A stretch of 64,000 nt of DNA from Helicobacter pylori (GCF_030323545.1 NZ_CP122954.1:186001-250000); one strand, 5' to 3'; positions 10,198 to 21,385 are shown, numbered from the stretch's first letter. The notes: generated by a model from the sequence alone, not told the origin. Translations and numbers: made by a program.

Positions 10198-10311
10198 TTT
10201 GCGATAGAGGCTCTAAAGTAAGCCCCATTTCTAATGTTTTTGTAACGGGCATGCTTTGTGATTTGCATGTGAATGGATCGGGGAGTTATGCGTTTTTGTT
10301 GTATCGTTTAG
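10198..10311 (+). repeat. 114-bp direct repeat, right copy
   Basis: Near-identical to 8019-8132 (111 of 114). It reads DRGSKVSPISNVFVTGMLCD and on to SYAFLLYRLGSK before a stop. It marks the right edge of the inserted restriction-modification cassette. The rest of 10170-10432 holds no gene; a TAGAAT at 10356-10361 may be the ctpA -10. Confidence 0.92.
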
Positions 10312-10432
10312 GCTCAAAATGAGTGAATGAATGGGCATGTTATCTAAATTTTAGATAGAATAAACGCAAAAAATTGAATAAAACCTTAAGGGTGATTCTT
10401 TCTAATCTCAAAAATGGGTGGTGCTATTAACA

Positions 10433-11797
10433 ATGACAAAACGACTTTTTAAAGGGTTGTTAGCGATTTCTCTTGCTGTGAGTTTGCATGGCGGTGAAGT
10501 TAAGGAAAAAAAGCCGGTCAAGCCGGTTAAAGAAGATCCGCAAGAATTGGCGGCTAAAAGGGTGGAAGCGTTCAGCCGTTTCTCTAATGTGGTTACAGAA
10601 ATTGAAAAAAAATATGTGGATAAAATCACCATTTCTGAGATCATGACTAAAGCGATTGAAGGCTTGCTCTCTAATTTGGACGCGCATTCAGCGTATTTGA
10701 ATGAAAAGAAATTTAAGGAATTTCAAGCTCAAACCGAGGGCGAATTTGGGGGGCTTGGGATCACGGTGGGCATGCGCGATGGCGTTTTAACCGTGATCGC
10801 TCCTTTAGAAGGCACTCCAGCTTACAAGGCTGGGGTTAAGTCAGGCGATAACATTTTAAAAATCAATAACGAAAGCACGCTGAGCATGAGCATTGATGAT
10901 GCGATCAACCTCATGCGCGGCAAGCCAAAGACCCCTATTCAGATCACCATTGTGAGAAAAAACGAGCCAAAACCCTTGGTGTTTAACATCATTAGAGACA
11001 TCATTAAACTCCCCTCTGTCTATGTGAAAAAGATTAAAGAAACCCCTTATCTGTATGTGAGAGTCAATTCTTTTGATAAAAATGTGACTAAATCGGTTTT
11101 AGACGGCTTGAAAGCTAACCCTAAGACTAAGGGGGTTGTGTTGGATTTAAGGGGTAATCCTGGAGGGCTGTTAAACCAAGCGGTGGGCTTGTCTAACCTC
11201 TTCATTAAAGAGGGGATTTTAGTCTCTCAAAAAGGCAAAAATAAAGAAGAAAATTTAGAATACAAGGCTAATGGCAGAGCCCCTTATACCAATTTGCCTA
11301 TTGCGGTGTTAGTCAATGGCGGTTCAGCGAGCGCGAGCGAGATCGTAGCAGGGGCGCTGCAAGATCACAAACGAGCCGTGATTATTGGTGAAAAAACCTT
11401 TGGTAAGGGAAGCGTGCAAGTGTTACTCCCTGTCAATAAAGACGAAGCCATTAAAATCACAACCGCGCGCTACTATTTGCCGAGCGGGCGCACCATTCAA
11501 GCTAAGGGGATCACGCCTGATATTGTGATTTATCCGGGTAAAGCACCAGAAAATGAAAATAAATTCAGCTTGAAAGAAGCGGATCTAAAACACCATTTAG
11601 AGCAAGAGCTTAAAAAGATTGATGATAAAACCCCTAATTCCAAAGAAGCGGACAAAGACAAGAAAAGCGAAGAGGAAAAAGAGGTTACTCCTAAAATGAT
11701 TAACGATGATATTCAATTAAAAACCGCTATTGACAGCTTGAAAACCTGGTCTATCGTAGATGAGAAAATGGATGAAAAAGCGCCCAAGAAGAAATAA
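10433..11797 (+). CDS. ctpA: Carboxy-terminal processing protease (S41)
   Basis: Exported serine protease, 454 residues from ATG 10433 (GTG codons at 10418 and 10421 are weaker alternatives). The signal-like start MTKRLFKGLLAISLAVSL is followed by a PDZ domain (GGLGITVGMRDG to ITIVRK, about residues 105-185). The catalytic region has GGSASASE (probable nucleophile Ser300) and GEKTFGKG (Lys325), 25 residues apart as in the family. A charged Lys/Glu-rich tail ends the protein. It probably trims periplasmic or outer-membrane proteins. An AT-rich perfect 10-bp hairpin spans its stop codon. Confidence 0.93.
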   Translation: MTKRLFKGLLAISLAVSLHGGEVKEKKPVKPVKEDPQELAAKRVEAFSRFSNVVTEIEKKYVDKITISEIMTKAIEGLLSNLDAHSAYLNEKKFKEFQAQTEGEFGGLGITVGMRDGVLTVIAPLEGTPAYKAGVKSGDNILKINNESTLSMSIDDAINLMRGKPKTPIQITIVRKNEPKPLVFNIIRDIIKLPSVYVKKIKETPYLYVRVNSFDKNVTKSVLDGLKANPKTKGVVLDLRGNPGGLLNQAVGLSNLFIKEGILVSQKGKNKEENLEYKANGRAPYTNLPIAVLVNGGSASASEIVAGALQDHKRAVIIGEKTFGKGSVQVLLPVNKDEAIKITTARYYLPSGRTIQAKGITPDIVIYPGKAPENENKFSLKEADLKHHLEQELKKIDDKTPNSKEADKDKKSEEEKEVTPKMINDDIQLKTAIDSLKTWSIVDEKMDEKAPKKK

Positions 11798-11818
11798 AAA
11801 CTCATGGGGTTTTTATTT
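11792..11818 (+). terminator. Candidate terminator over the ctpA stop codon
   Basis: AAATAAAAAC (11792-11801) pairs perfectly with GTTTTTATTT (11809-11818) around a 7-base loop. The stem is AT-only apart from one pair and includes the TAA at 11795. The T-rich right arm could serve as the U tract. Confidence 0.45.
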
Positions 11819-11823
11819 GAAGA

Positions 11824-12975
11824 ATGATAAAACCATGTTTTAATTTTCATGCGTTTTCAATGAAAACCATCACAATCGTTAGCTTGATTTTAAGCCTTTT
11901 GGTAAGCTTTTTGGTTGCTGAAAACGCTCATGATCCAGAAGAAATCAAGGCTAAAGTGGCTTATGTGAAAATCCCCCAATTAGAAGATTTGGAAAACAAC
12001 CCCGTTTATATCGGTCAAACTATAGGCGTAACTTATGATTTATTGCTGTTTGACGCTGAGTTTTTGGAAGCTAAAATCAAAGACGAGCTGGATAAAACCC
12101 AAATTGAGCTTTTAAGCAAAATGCCTAAATGGAAAAAGGTGGAAAAAGAGCTTTTCAGAGCGACTTATTATTACAAGATTAAGGGCATAAAAGCGAGCAT
12201 TCCGCCTTTAGAAGTGAGCGCGTTTTCCAATAAAGACAAATATATAGATTATTCCATAGCCCCAAAAGTTACTTTGCAGGTAACGGACTTATCCAAAAAC
12301 CCTCGTTATGCGAATGTCATGGCTAAAGATTTACAAGTCTTGCAATACAAAACCAAAGATTATGACGATAAAAACAATATTTTGGTGGTGGAATTAGCGT
12401 TCAAAGAGGCTAATTGGGAAGATTTTTACATCAAAGAAGCGCTCAAACAAGGGTTTGATAACGCCTCTTTAAACCAAATCAAGGCTAAAGAAGGGAGCGT
12501 TTTTTATTATTGCGTGTTGCCTAAAACCATTCAAAACCTTTCTTTTGATTATTTTTCGCTTTCAAACAGGCAATTTAAAACCTTATCTTTTTCAACCATT
12601 CCCACTCAAGACACTACCGGTATTCAAAGCGATCTCATCCCTAAAAACAATTTTTTAGTCTTTTCTAATGTGGCGTTGCTCGCTTTGTGCGTGTTTTTCT
12701 TGGTGTTGTTTTTCATTTTTGGGCGCAAACTCATTTTTTTAGGGCTTGGGATTTTGTGCTTAGGGTTTGTTTTGTATAACCTTTTATTCACGCAAAAATC
12801 AGCCCTTTTGCTCGCTCATAAAAAAATCCGCATTCTGCCCACGCAAAATTCCACCATTTTAGGGCTTTCTAAAAATGAAATGCCGATTAAAATTTTAGGT
12901 TCGCATGATGATTATTATAAAATCCTAACGCCGCATGAACAAATAGGATGGGTCAAAAAAGATGAAGTCAAATAA
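11824..12975 (+). CDS. Membrane protein with large exported region and C-terminal SH3-like domain
   Basis: Not assigned to a named family. It has 383 residues; ATG 11860 ([15 protein letters not shown]) would give a cleaner signal peptide than ATG 11824. After the signal comes about 240 residues with beta-rich segments ([25 protein letters not shown]), then two hydrophobic segments (about 277-325). The tail [16 protein letters not shown] to [10 protein letters not shown] is typical of a bacterial SH3b domain. The order suggests a periplasmic N-part and a membrane anchor; the face of the SH3 domain depends on segment count. It overlaps plsC by 14 bases. The N-terminal part resembles BatD-like proteins only loosely. 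Confidence 0.75.
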   Translation: MIKPCFNFHAFSMKTITIVSLILSLLVSFLVAENAHDPEEIKAKVAYVKIPQLEDLENNPVYIGQTIGVTYDLLLFDAEFLEAKIKDELDKTQIELLSKMPKWKKVEKELFRATYYYKIKGIKASIPPLEVSAFSNKDKYIDYSIAPKVTLQVTDLSKNPRYANVMAKDLQVLQYKTKDYDDKNNILVVELAFKEANWEDFYIKEALKQGFDNASLNQIKAKEGSVFYYCVLPKTIQNLSFDYFSLSNRQFKTLSFSTIPTQDTTGIQSDLIPKNNFLVFSNVALLALCVFFLVLFFIFGRKLIFLGLGILCLGFVLYNLLFTQKSALLLAHKKIRILPTQNSTILGLSKNEMPIKILGSHDDYYKILTPHEQIGWVKKDEVK

Positions 12976-13684
12976 AAAATCCAATCGTTTAAGAGCGGTT
13001 TATAGAGCTTTAGTGATCGCTATAGGCTTAGCCGTTATCATTGTTTTCAATTATTTTAACCGCAAAAACAATAACGCCCGCTCCAGCCGTAGGGCTTGTT
13101 CGTGCTTTTTTTCCCTTACCGGGGTTAATTTAGAAAAAATAGGCGCTTTTGATACGGACGCTAAACTCATTGTCTTAAACCACCAAAGCTTACTAGACAT
13201 CATTTATTTAGAAGCCTACCACCCTAGCAATATTTGCTGGATTGCTAAAAAAGAGCTGGGCGAAATCCCCTTTTATGGGCATGCCCTAACGGATACGGGA
13301 ATGATTTTAATTGACAGGGAGGATAAAAAGGGGATGGTGAGCCTTTTGAAAGCGTGTAAAGAAAGATTAGACCAAAACCGCCCTTTAGTGATTTTCCCTG
13401 AAGGCACTAGAGGCAAAGGAGGAGAAAAATTCCTCCCTTTCAAGCAAGGGGCTAAAATCATCGCCGAAAAATTCCAGCTCAAAATCCAGCCCATGGTGTT
13501 AATCAATTCCATTAAAATCTTTAATTCCAAGCCCCTAGAAGCCTATAAAGCCCGCACCCGTTTAGTCATGCTAGAAAGTTATACGCCTGATTTTAACTCG
13601 CCCACCTGGTATGAAGAATTACAAGAACGCATGCAAAAAGAGTATTTAAAACACTACCATGAATTAAACCCTAGCGAACAATGA
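12962..13684 (+). CDS. plsC: 1-acyl-sn-glycerol-3-phosphate acyltransferase
   Basis: Makes phosphatidic acid from lysophosphatidic acid at the inner membrane. It has 240 residues: an N-terminal membrane segment (about 12-28), catalytic block I NHQSLLD (the NHx4D motif, about 63-69) and block [10 protein letters not shown] (about 145). It starts inside the previous gene (14-base overlap) and its stop overlaps the ung start (ATGA), so this cluster is read as one message despite unrelated functions. Confidence 0.94.
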   Translation: MKSNKKSNRLRAVYRALVIAIGLAVIIVFNYFNRKNNNARSSRRACSCFFSLTGVNLEKIGAFDTDAKLIVLNHQSLLDIIYLEAYHPSNICWIAKKELGEIPFYGHALTDTGMILIDREDKKGMVSLLKACKERLDQNRPLVIFPEGTRGKGGEKFLPFKQGAKIIAEKFQLKIQPMVLINSIKIFNSKPLEAYKARTRLVMLESYTPDFNSPTWYEELQERMQKEYLKHYHELNPSEQ

Positions 13685-14382
13685 AGCTTTTTGACTGCGC
13701 TCCTTTAAGTTTGGCTTGGCGGGAGTTTTTGCAAAGCGAATTTAAAAAGCCTTATTTCTTAGAAATAGAAAAACGCTACTTAGAGGCTCTAAAAAGCCCT
13801 AAAACCATTTTCCCTAAAAGCTCTAATCTGTTTTATGCACTCAATCTAACACCCCCTAGCGCGGTTAAAATCATTCTTTTAGGGCAAGATCCCTACCATT
13901 CCACCTACCTAGAAAATCAACAAGAATTGCCTGTGGCGATGGGCTTAAGCTTTAGCGTGGAAAAAACCGCCCCCATCCCCCCAAGCTTAAAAAATATTTT
14001 TAAAGAATTGCATGCGAATTTAGGCGTGCCTGTGCCTTGTTGTGGGGATTTGAGCGCGTGGGCTAAAAGGGGCATGCTGTTATTGAACGCCATTTTAAGC
14101 GTGGAAAAAAACCAAGCCGCTTCGCACAAATGCATCGGCTGGGAAGCTTTTAGCGATCAAATATTGATACGCCTTTTTGAAGCCAACGCCCCCTTGATCG
14201 TGGTGTTATTAGGGAAAGTCGCCCAAAAAAAGATCGTGCTAATCCCCAAGAACAAACACATCATCATCACCGCTCCTCACCCTAGCCCATTATCTAGGGG
14301 GTTTTTAGGGAGTGGGGTTTTTACAAGCGTTCAAAAAGCTTATAGAGAGGTTTATCATAAGGATTTTGATTTTAGTTTATGA
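13681..14382 (+). CDS. ung: Uracil-DNA glycosylase
   Basis: Removes uracil from DNA, starting base-excision repair. The 233 residues match family 1 UDG. Motif A GQDPYHS carries the catalytic Asp and the Tyr that excludes thymine; motif B HPSPLS carries the catalytic His. The start overlaps the plsC stop in ATGA. No oddity. Confidence 0.97.
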   Translation: MKLFDCAPLSLAWREFLQSEFKKPYFLEIEKRYLEALKSPKTIFPKSSNLFYALNLTPPSAVKIILLGQDPYHSTYLENQQELPVAMGLSFSVEKTAPIPPSLKNIFKELHANLGVPVPCCGDLSAWAKRGMLLLNAILSVEKNQAASHKCIGWEAFSDQILIRLFEANAPLIVVLLGKVAQKKIVLIPKNKHIIITAPHPSPLSRGFLGSGVFTSVQKAYREVYHKDFDFSL

Positions 14383-14436
14383 TTGATGCTTAATAAGACA
14401 GCACCCCTTAAGAATGCCTTTATTTAAGAGCATTTG

Positions 14437-14445
14437 TGATAAAAT
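14437..14445 (+). promoter_or_regulatory. Candidate extended -10 of gapA-pgk
   Basis: TGATAAAAT (TG, one base, TAAAAT) lies 25 bases before the gapA ATG in the gap after ung. It fits H. pylori sigma-80 promoters and would drive gapA and pgk. Confidence 0.45.
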
Positions 14446-14461
14446 GGTGGTTTTTAAATAA

Positions 14462-15463
<1,002 letters not shown>

Positions 15464-15478
15464 AAGAAAGGATTTTTC

Positions 15479-16687
15479 ATGTTAGCTAAAATGTCGTTTA
15501 TGCAAAACGTTAAAAACATTCAAGAAGTGGAAGTGAGCCATAAAAGGGTGCTTATTAGAGTGGATTTTAATGTGCCTTTAGATGAAAATTTGAATATTAC
15601 CGATGATACGCGCATTAGAGAGAGCTTGCCCACCATCCAATTTTGTATTGACAATAAGGCTAAAGATATTATTTTAGTGAGCCATTTGGGCCGCCCTAAA
15701 GGGGTTGAAGAAAAATTGAGCTTGAAACCTTTTTTAAAACGCCTTGAAAGACTTTTAAATCATGAAGTGGTTTTTTCTCAAAATATCGTGCAACTCAAGC
15801 AGGCTTTAAACGAAAACGTGCCCACAAGGATTTTTCTTTTAGAGAACATCCGTTTTTTAAAAGGCGAAGAAGAAAATGATGAAAATCTGGCTAAAGATTT
15901 AGCGAGTTTGTGCGATGTGTTTGTGAATGACGCTTTTGGCACGAGCCACAGAAAGCATGCCAGCACTTATGGCACGGCGCAATTCGCCCCTGTTAAAGTG
16001 AGCGGGTTTTTGCTCAAAAAAGAAATTGATTCGTTTTATCAGGCGTTTAACCACCCTTTACGCCCTCTATTGTTGATTGTGGGGGGGGCTAAGGTCAGCT
16101 CCAAACTCACTTTATTAAAAAATATTTTAGATCTCATTGACAAGCTCATTATTGCCGGGGCGATGAGCAACACCTTCTTAAAAGCTTTAGGCTATGATGT
16201 GCAAGATTCTTCTGTAGAAGACGCTCTAATCAATGACGCCCTAGAGTTATTGCAAAGTGCGAAAGAAAAAAAAGTCAAAGTCTATTTACCTATAGACGCT
16301 GTAACCACTGATGATATCCTTAACCCCAAACACATCAAAATTTCACCCGTCCAAGACATTGAGCCTAAACACAAGATCGCTGATATAGGGCCTGCGAGCT
16401 TGAAATTATTTTCTGAAATCATAGAGAGCGCGCCCACGATCATATGGAATGGCCCCTTAGGCGTGCATGAAAAACAAGAATTCGCCAGAGGCACAACCTT
16501 TTTAGCCCACAAAATCGCTGACACTTACGCTTTCTCGCTCATTGGTGGGGGCGATACCATTGATGCGATCAACCGTGCGGGCGAAAAGGATAACATGAGT
16601 TTTATTTCCACCGGTGGGGGAGCGAGTTTGGAATTATTAGAGGGCAAAATTTTACCTTGTTTTGAGGTTTTGGATAAACGCCATTAA
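15479..16687 (+). CDS. pgk: Phosphoglycerate kinase
   Basis: Transfers phosphate between 1,3-bisphosphoglycerate and ADP. The 402 residues begin MLAKMSFMQNV after AAAGGAT. The substrate-binding signature RVLIRVDFNVPLD is near residue 24; SHLGRPKG and the C-terminal nucleotide loop IGGGDTID are in place. It forms a pair with gapA, the only glycolytic genes in the window. Confidence 0.97.
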   Translation: MLAKMSFMQNVKNIQEVEVSHKRVLIRVDFNVPLDENLNITDDTRIRESLPTIQFCIDNKAKDIILVSHLGRPKGVEEKLSLKPFLKRLERLLNHEVVFSQNIVQLKQALNENVPTRIFLLENIRFLKGEEENDENLAKDLASLCDVFVNDAFGTSHRKHASTYGTAQFAPVKVSGFLLKKEIDSFYQAFNHPLRPLLLIVGGAKVSSKLTLLKNILDLIDKLIIAGAMSNTFLKALGYDVQDSSVEDALINDALELLQSAKEKKVKVYLPIDAVTTDDILNPKHIKISPVQDIEPKHKIADIGPASLKLFSEIIESAPTIIWNGPLGVHEKQEFARGTTFLAHKIADTYAFSLIGGGDTIDAINRAGEKDNMSFISTGGGASLELLEGKILPCFEVLDKRH

Positions 16688-16702
16688 CTCTAAGGATCGC
16701 TT

Positions 16703-17659
16703 ATGGTGAACGTGTTTTTCAAACAGCAAAAATTTGTCATTAAAAAACGCTTTAATGATTTTAATGGTTTTGATATAGAAGAAAATGAAGTTTTATGGTT
16801 TGAATTAATCAACCCTACGCCCAATGAATTGGCCACTCTAAGCCAAGAATACGCTATCCACTACAACACAGACCATTCCCAACGAGTCTCATCAGTTACC
16901 AAATATTGGGAAGACAGCTCTAGCGTTACGATCAACGCCTCTTTCACTAACCAGGATGAAAATGAGACTTTTCATACGGAAATGGCGACCTTTATTTTGT
17001 CTAATAACATTCTTTTCACGATTTATTACGGGACTTTAGAAATTTTTGATTCTATCCAAAAAAAGGTTTTGGCTAGCCCTAAAAAATTTGAAGACGGGTT
17101 TGATATTCTGACCAAAATCTTTGAAGTGTATTTTGAAAAAGGGGTGGAATGTTTGGAGTGGATCAACAAACAAACGAGCTTGTTGCGCAAAAACATCATT
17201 TTCAAAGAAACTTCTACGCATGATGATATTTTAGTGCGCTTGTCCAATTTGCAAGAATTTAATGTGGCTTTAAGGGATTCTTTTTTTGACAAACGGCGCA
17301 TTATTACCGCTTTATTAAGGAGCAATAAAGTGGATAGCGATACTAAAAATAATTTAAATATCATTTTAACCGATTTTAGCTCTTTAGTGGAGTCTACAAC
17401 GGTCAATCTCAACTCCCTAGACAACATTCAAAACCTGTTCGCTTCTCAAGTCAATGTGGAGCAAAATAAAATTATCAAGCTCTTCACGGTGGCGACCATG
17501 GCGATGATGCCCCCCACTTTGATTGGCACGATTTATGGCATGAATTTTAAATTCATGCCGGAGTTAGAATGGCAATACGGGTATCTTTTCGCGTTGATTG
17601 TCATGGCGATTTCTACGATTTTGCCTGTGCTTTATTTTAAAAAGAAAGGCTGGTTGTAG
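16703..17659 (+). CDS. corA: CorA magnesium/metal transporter
   Basis: Pentameric inner-membrane Mg2+ channel (also moves Ni2+ and Co2+ in relatives). It has 318 residues: a long acidic cytoplasmic N-domain and helical stalk, then two C-terminal membrane segments. The selectivity motif GMN sits in TIYGMNFKFMPE between them, and the protein ends in the basic tail YFKKKGWL. It is preceded by AAGGAT with good spacing. Mg2+ supply is important in this low-Mg2+ host niche. No Mg2+ riboswitch is visible in the 15-base gap after pgk. Confidence 0.95.
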   Translation: MVNVFFKQQKFVIKKRFNDFNGFDIEENEVLWFELINPTPNELATLSQEYAIHYNTDHSQRVSSVTKYWEDSSSVTINASFTNQDENETFHTEMATFILSNNILFTIYYGTLEIFDSIQKKVLASPKKFEDGFDILTKIFEVYFEKGVECLEWINKQTSLLRKNIIFKETSTHDDILVRLSNLQEFNVALRDSFFDKRRIITALLRSNKVDSDTKNNLNIILTDFSSLVESTTVNLNSLDNIQNLFASQVNVEQNKIIKLFTVATMAMMPPTLIGTIYGMNFKFMPELEWQYGYLFALIVMAISTILPVLYFKKKGWL

Positions 17660-17665
17660 CCTTTC

Positions 17666-18406
17666 ATGGAATTTTTATCCTCACTCTTAGACGCTCTTTC
17701 TACAACGCATGGCATAGTCTCCTTGGCTACGCTCACGCTTTTAGAAATCATTCTAGGGATTGACAATATCATTTTTATCACGGTGATGGTCTATAAACTC
17801 CCCAAACACCAGCAAAATAAAGCCATGATTTTAGGCTTGAGCCTGGCCATGATCACTCGCATAGGGCTTTTAGGGGGTTTGTTTTTTATCAGCCATTTGC
17901 AAAAGCCTTTATTCGCTTTAGCAGGCATGAGCTTTTCATGGCGTGATGTGGTGCTGTTTTTAGGGGGGGTGTTTTTAGCTTTTAAAGCGTTAGTGGAACT
18001 AAAAGAGCAGATCTATCCTAAAGAAAAACGCCAAGAAAAAGCGTTTGGCTTTTCCATCACCTTAATAGAGATCATGTTTTTAGATATTGTCTTTTCTTTA
18101 GACTCTGTGATCACGGCTATTGGGATCGCTAAACACTTAGAAGTCATGGCACTTGCTATTATTTTATCTGTAATAGTGATGATGTTTTTTTCCAAAATCG
18201 TTGGCGATTTTATTGAAAAACACTACCGTGTCAAAACTTTAGCCTTTGTTTTTTTGCTCGTTGTGGGCGTGTTTTTGTTTTTAGAGGGCTTGCATTTACA
18301 CATCAATAAAAATTACTTGTATGCGGGCGTTGGTTTTGCCTTACTCATAGAATGCTTGAATATCTTCATAGAAAAGAAAAAGAAAAAAGTTAAAAAGCGT
18401 TTTTAA
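17666..18406 (+). CDS. TerC-family integral membrane protein
   Basis: A 246-residue multi-spanning protein with the TerC acidic signatures LEIILGIDNIIF (near residue 27) and FLDIVFSLDSVITAIG (near 138), thought to bind a divalent metal in the membrane. Relatives are linked to tellurium resistance or Mn2+/Ca2+ export; substrate is unknown here. It sits six bases after corA, so a joint role in metal balance is reasonable. The C-terminus is strongly basic. Confidence 0.9.
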   Translation: MEFLSSLLDALSTTHGIVSLATLTLLEIILGIDNIIFITVMVYKLPKHQQNKAMILGLSLAMITRIGLLGGLFFISHLQKPLFALAGMSFSWRDVVLFLGGVFLAFKALVELKEQIYPKEKRQEKAFGFSITLIEIMFLDIVFSLDSVITAIGIAKHLEVMALAIILSVIVMMFFSKIVGDFIEKHYRVKTLAFVFLLVVGVFLFLEGLHLHINKNYLYAGVGFALLIECLNIFIEKKKKKVKKRF

Positions 18407-18408
18407 AC

Positions 18409-18434
18409 AAGCCCCTTTTTTAAAAAGAGAGCTT
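18409..18434. terminator. Candidate bidirectional terminator between terC and the hop gene
   Basis: aagcccc(t)6 followed by (a)5gagagctt can fold in either transcript (G-U pairs help on the minus strand) and has T-rich tails. It fills the whole 28-base gap between two convergent genes. Confidence 0.4.
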
Positions 18435-20336
18435 TTAATAAGCAAACACGTAATTGAGATACACGCTATAAAGCCTTCGGTATTCTAGTTTGGTGTCTAG
18501 AAAAGAATAGTAATTCGTGTTAATGGTAGGGATTTTCACGCCCAATTCCATGCCATGTTGAGCCGCATGATGGCTATCTTTTTTCTTAGGTCTAGCGAGA
18601 TTGGTTCTCAAGCCTAAATTGAATAAAAATTGGAAATTAGCCGTATTCACTTTAGCGCTATAGACATTGCTGATGGTTTTTAAATTCACAAATTGAGAAT
18701 TAAGCCATGAAGTCCCTGCTAAGGCAATGCCTCCAAAAAGCCCAAAAGAAATCTTGTTGTTTTTACCTAAAAAGTTGGTGTTTTTATCGTTGATGAAATT
18801 AAACAATAAATCGCTACCCACCCCATAAGTCCAAACATCAGAAGCCGAGTTAAAGAAATTGGATTTGATGTAGGCGTGGTTGTAATCAAAGAAACCATAA
18901 TACCTTAACCCCCATCTTTTCTTTTCTCCAAAAAATTGCTTATAACCCACTTGCACCCCAAGGCCATTCAAGGCGCCGTTATTCGTGGTTGAAGAAGCGA
19001 TCATGCCCATATTCCTAAAAGGGTTGTTGCCAAGTTCTTGGATAAGGGTGTTAGCGAGGGTTTCAGCTTGATTGATTTGAGGCGTTTGGTTGTTAAAATC
19101 AGCGGCGCTTGTTTTTAATGAAGACAGAGTTTCTTCCACGCCAGCGCAACCTTTCCCCCAAGTGTTATTAGAAACGCTTTCACTTGAAGCATTCGCGTTG
19201 CATTCTTCTATATAATTTTTAAGAACTCCTGTAGAAATTCTATTAAAATCGCTCCCCACTTGATTGGCCAGTTTTAAAACCGCTGCTTGAGATTGAGCGT
19301 TTTTGAGCATGCTTTGAGCCAAAGCGATACTATTAGGGGAGTTAAGGTTGAAATCATGGGGTTGTGCGATGCTTTTTAGTGGGGCAGTATTAAGCTGTTG
19401 GGTTTCTTTTACGATGTTTTGAGCGTTACTGATCATGTCTGAAATAGCGCTAAATTCCGTGCCAAAAACGCTGCACGAATTTTGGTTAGCGCTTGTTTGC
19501 CATGAAGGGGTGTTTGCGTTATTAGTTCCACCATTACTACTAGAAGATTTCCCTTTCAATTGCGGGCAATTGTCTTGAAGGGTGTTGATGATGGTTTGCG
19601 CTTGGGTTAAAAGGTTTTGTGCATCGTTAATATAAGTATCAGTTATGCTAACTGTAGTGTCAGCAGCATTGTTATTGTTATTATTGACATTAATGTTTTG
19701 AGCGTTGGTTGCTGTTTTAATGGTTACTTCCACCGTTGTTGTTGTATTGTTTAAAGCAGGGAGACCTTTTTTCAAAGCGGCTTGGATAATTTGATACGCT
19801 TTATTGAGCGTTGCAAATTGTTCAATGGATAGAGAATTACCTTTGCCTGCTGCAAGTAACCCCACATGCCCACCGCAAGTGATTGAATCTGAATTTTGTC
19901 CTGGTTGGTTGTAAAAAGTTTCTGTGGTGTTGTGATTGGGTTTATCCGTATAGCCTCCGCATATGACTGCATAAGCTATGCTATTCCATAACCCCACCGT
20001 GGATTGGAGCGCTAAAAGCGTGGCTTGATAGGCAGGGGAATTGTCTGTCTTATCAATTAAATTTTGCGTGTTTGCGTTTAAATTACCAATCGCTTGATTG
20101 ATCGCTTGCGCGCTGTTTGCGTTAATCGCTTCTGGATTGGAATGGCTGTGATTAGCCAAAAGCTTGTTTAAGTTTTCATAAGTGTCTGAAAGTTTTTGCA
20201 CCTTGTCGGCGTTTTTCACTTTCTGAACCGCTTCACCGATTTGATAACCCACGCTTAAAAAAACGCCGTTGTCTTCAGCATGGAGCAATGATGACGCAAG
20301 AGTTAGAGAAAGCAAGAGGGATTTTTTGATTTTCAT
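18435..20336 (-). CDS. hopM/N: Hop-family outer membrane porin (HopM/HopN type)
   Basis: Outer membrane protein of 633 residues. The signal peptide [20 protein letters not shown] is followed by the mature start [16 protein letters not shown] typical of Hop proteins. A Cys pair (CGGY, CGGH) and an Asn/Thr-rich variable middle follow, and the C-terminal beta-barrel ends [11 protein letters not shown] with an aromatic final residue. Position after corA/terC matches HopN, but HopM and HopN can be near-identical by gene conversion, so the name stays open. SD is AAAGGAGT. A 15-base homopolymer lies 107 bases upstream and may tune transcription. Confidence 0.92.
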   Translation of the reverse strand: MKIKKSLLLSLTLASSLLHAEDNGVFLSVGYQIGEAVQKVKNADKVQKLSDTYENLNKLLANHSHSNPEAINANSAQAINQAIGNLNANTQNLIDKTDNSPAYQATLLALQSTVGLWNSIAYAVICGGYTDKPNHNTTETFYNQPGQNSDSITCGGHVGLLAAGKGNSLSIEQFATLNKAYQIIQAALKKGLPALNNTTTTVEVTIKTATNAQNINVNNNNNNAADTTVSITDTYINDAQNLLTQAQTIINTLQDNCPQLKGKSSSSNGGTNNANTPSWQTSANQNSCSVFGTEFSAISDMISNAQNIVKETQQLNTAPLKSIAQPHDFNLNSPNSIALAQSMLKNAQSQAAVLKLANQVGSDFNRISTGVLKNYIEECNANASSESVSNNTWGKGCAGVEETLSSLKTSAADFNNQTPQINQAETLANTLIQELGNNPFRNMGMIASSTTNNGALNGLGVQVGYKQFFGEKKRWGLRYYGFFDYNHAYIKSNFFNSASDVWTYGVGSDLLFNFINDKNTNFLGKNNKISFGLFGGIALAGTSWLNSQFVNLKTISNVYSAKVNTANFQFLFNLGLRTNLARPKKKDSHHAAQHGMELGVKIPTINTNYYSFLDTKLEYRRLYSVYLNYVFAY

Positions 20337-20442
20337 GTTTTACTCCTTTTGATAGATTTTTCTTTGATAAAAAGAAACTTCGTATTATAAGCAATAAATG
20401 GAATTTTATAGCTAATTTTAGCTTTAAATTTTAGAGATTTTG

Positions 20443-20457
20443 TTTTTTTTTTTTTTT
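20443..20457 (-). repeat. Homopolymer A15 (T15 on plus) upstream of the hop gene
   Basis: Fifteen T on the plus strand, 107-121 bases before the hop start on the minus strand. Poly-A/T tracts in this location tune promoter strength in several H. pylori adhesin genes by slipped-strand length change. The rest of 20337-20527 shows no gene. Confidence 0.8.
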
Positions 20458-20527
20458 GTAAATTGGGAAAAATGGGGGTTTGATCCAACTTTTGAGACTT
20501 AAAAACCGCCTTTAAAAGAAAGACTAA

Positions 20528-21385
20528 TTAGTCTTCTTTCAAGCTATAAGCGATAGGGATTTTTAGATGCACGGTTTCTTCTGGTTTGGGGAATAAATAC
20601 GCTGCGTTTTTAATGGCCTCTAAAGCCGCATGGTTTAAAATATCCGTTGTGTTGCTTTTGACCACTTTAATGTCCGTAACGCTCCCATCAGGATTGATCA
20701 CAAAGCTCACTAACACTTCGCCCTCAATGCCCCTAATCTGCGCCATTTTAGGGTAGCGGTTTTTAGAAGAAATAGCGGTTTGGATCTTCATTAAAAATTC
20801 GTTGCTCACCCCTGGGTTATAAGCTTGAGCTTCAGAAGTGGCCCCCTCAGAAGTCTTATTAGACTCTTCTTGCTTGTCTTTTTCTTTGACTACATCCTTA
20901 GTCGTTACTTGTTTAGGAGCGCTTTTTTCTTTAGCTTCCTCTTTAGCTTCTTCTTTTTTGGGTTCTTCTTTAGGCTCTTCTTTTTTAACTTCTTCAACTT
21001 TAGGCTCGGGTTTTGGCTCAGGTTTTGGCTTAGGCTCGGGTTTGGGTTTGGGTGTAGGCTTAGGTTTTGGCTTGGGTTTGGGTTTAGGCTTAGGCTTTGA
21101 AACCTTTTTTTTGGGTTCTTCTTTTTTTGGCTCTTCTTTCTTGGGTTTTTCTTTAGGCTCTTCTTTGGGTTTAGCCGACTCAGCATTGGTCTTTGTATTG
21201 GAATTAGTGTTAATGCTGGCTAAACTCATAGTAACTTTAGTGGTGCCAGCTTGCGCTAAAGGCGCTGGAACATCTTCGCGCAGTAAAAAATAGCCAAACC
21301 CTATAGCATATAGGGCAAAAGAGATTAAAAAGCTGACACTCGTTGAGACTTTACTTAGCTTCTGTGGAGATGGAGAAATTTTCAT
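20528..21385 (-). CDS. tonB2: TonB energy-transducing protein
   Basis: Spans the periplasm to pass proton-motive energy from ExbBD to outer membrane metal receptors. The 285 residues have one N-terminal membrane segment (SVSFLISFALYAIGFGYF, about 16-33), then a long Lys/Pro/Glu-rich rod (about 70-165), and a C-terminal TonB domain with RYPKMAQIRGIEGEVLVSF. The rod is low complexity (KPKP and KEEP repeats, about 20900-21170). It overlaps exbD by 35 bases and belongs to exbB-exbD-tonB2, which faces nikR. Confidence 0.95.
   Translation of the reverse strand: MKISPSPQKLSKVSTSVSFLISFALYAIGFGYFLLREDVPAPLAQAGTTKVTMSLASINTNSNTKTNAESAKPKEEPKEKPKKEEPKKEEPKKKVSKPKPKPKPKPKPKPTPKPKPEPKPKPEPKPEPKVEEVKKEEPKEEPKKEEAKEEAKEKSAPKQVTTKDVVKEKDKQEESNKTSEGATSEAQAYNPGVSNEFLMKIQTAISSKNRYPKMAQIRGIEGEVLVSFVINPDGSVTDIKVVKSNTTDILNHAALEAIKNAAYLFPKPEETVHLKIPIAYSLKED

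Noticed and set aside
17026..17427. 133-codon minus-strand frame opposite corA
   Set aside because: Shadow of corA without a start site or family features.
20838..21293. 151-codon plus-strand frame opposite tonB2
   Set aside because: A Gly/Leu/Ser low-complexity reading of the Lys/Pro-rich TonB rod; no independent signal.
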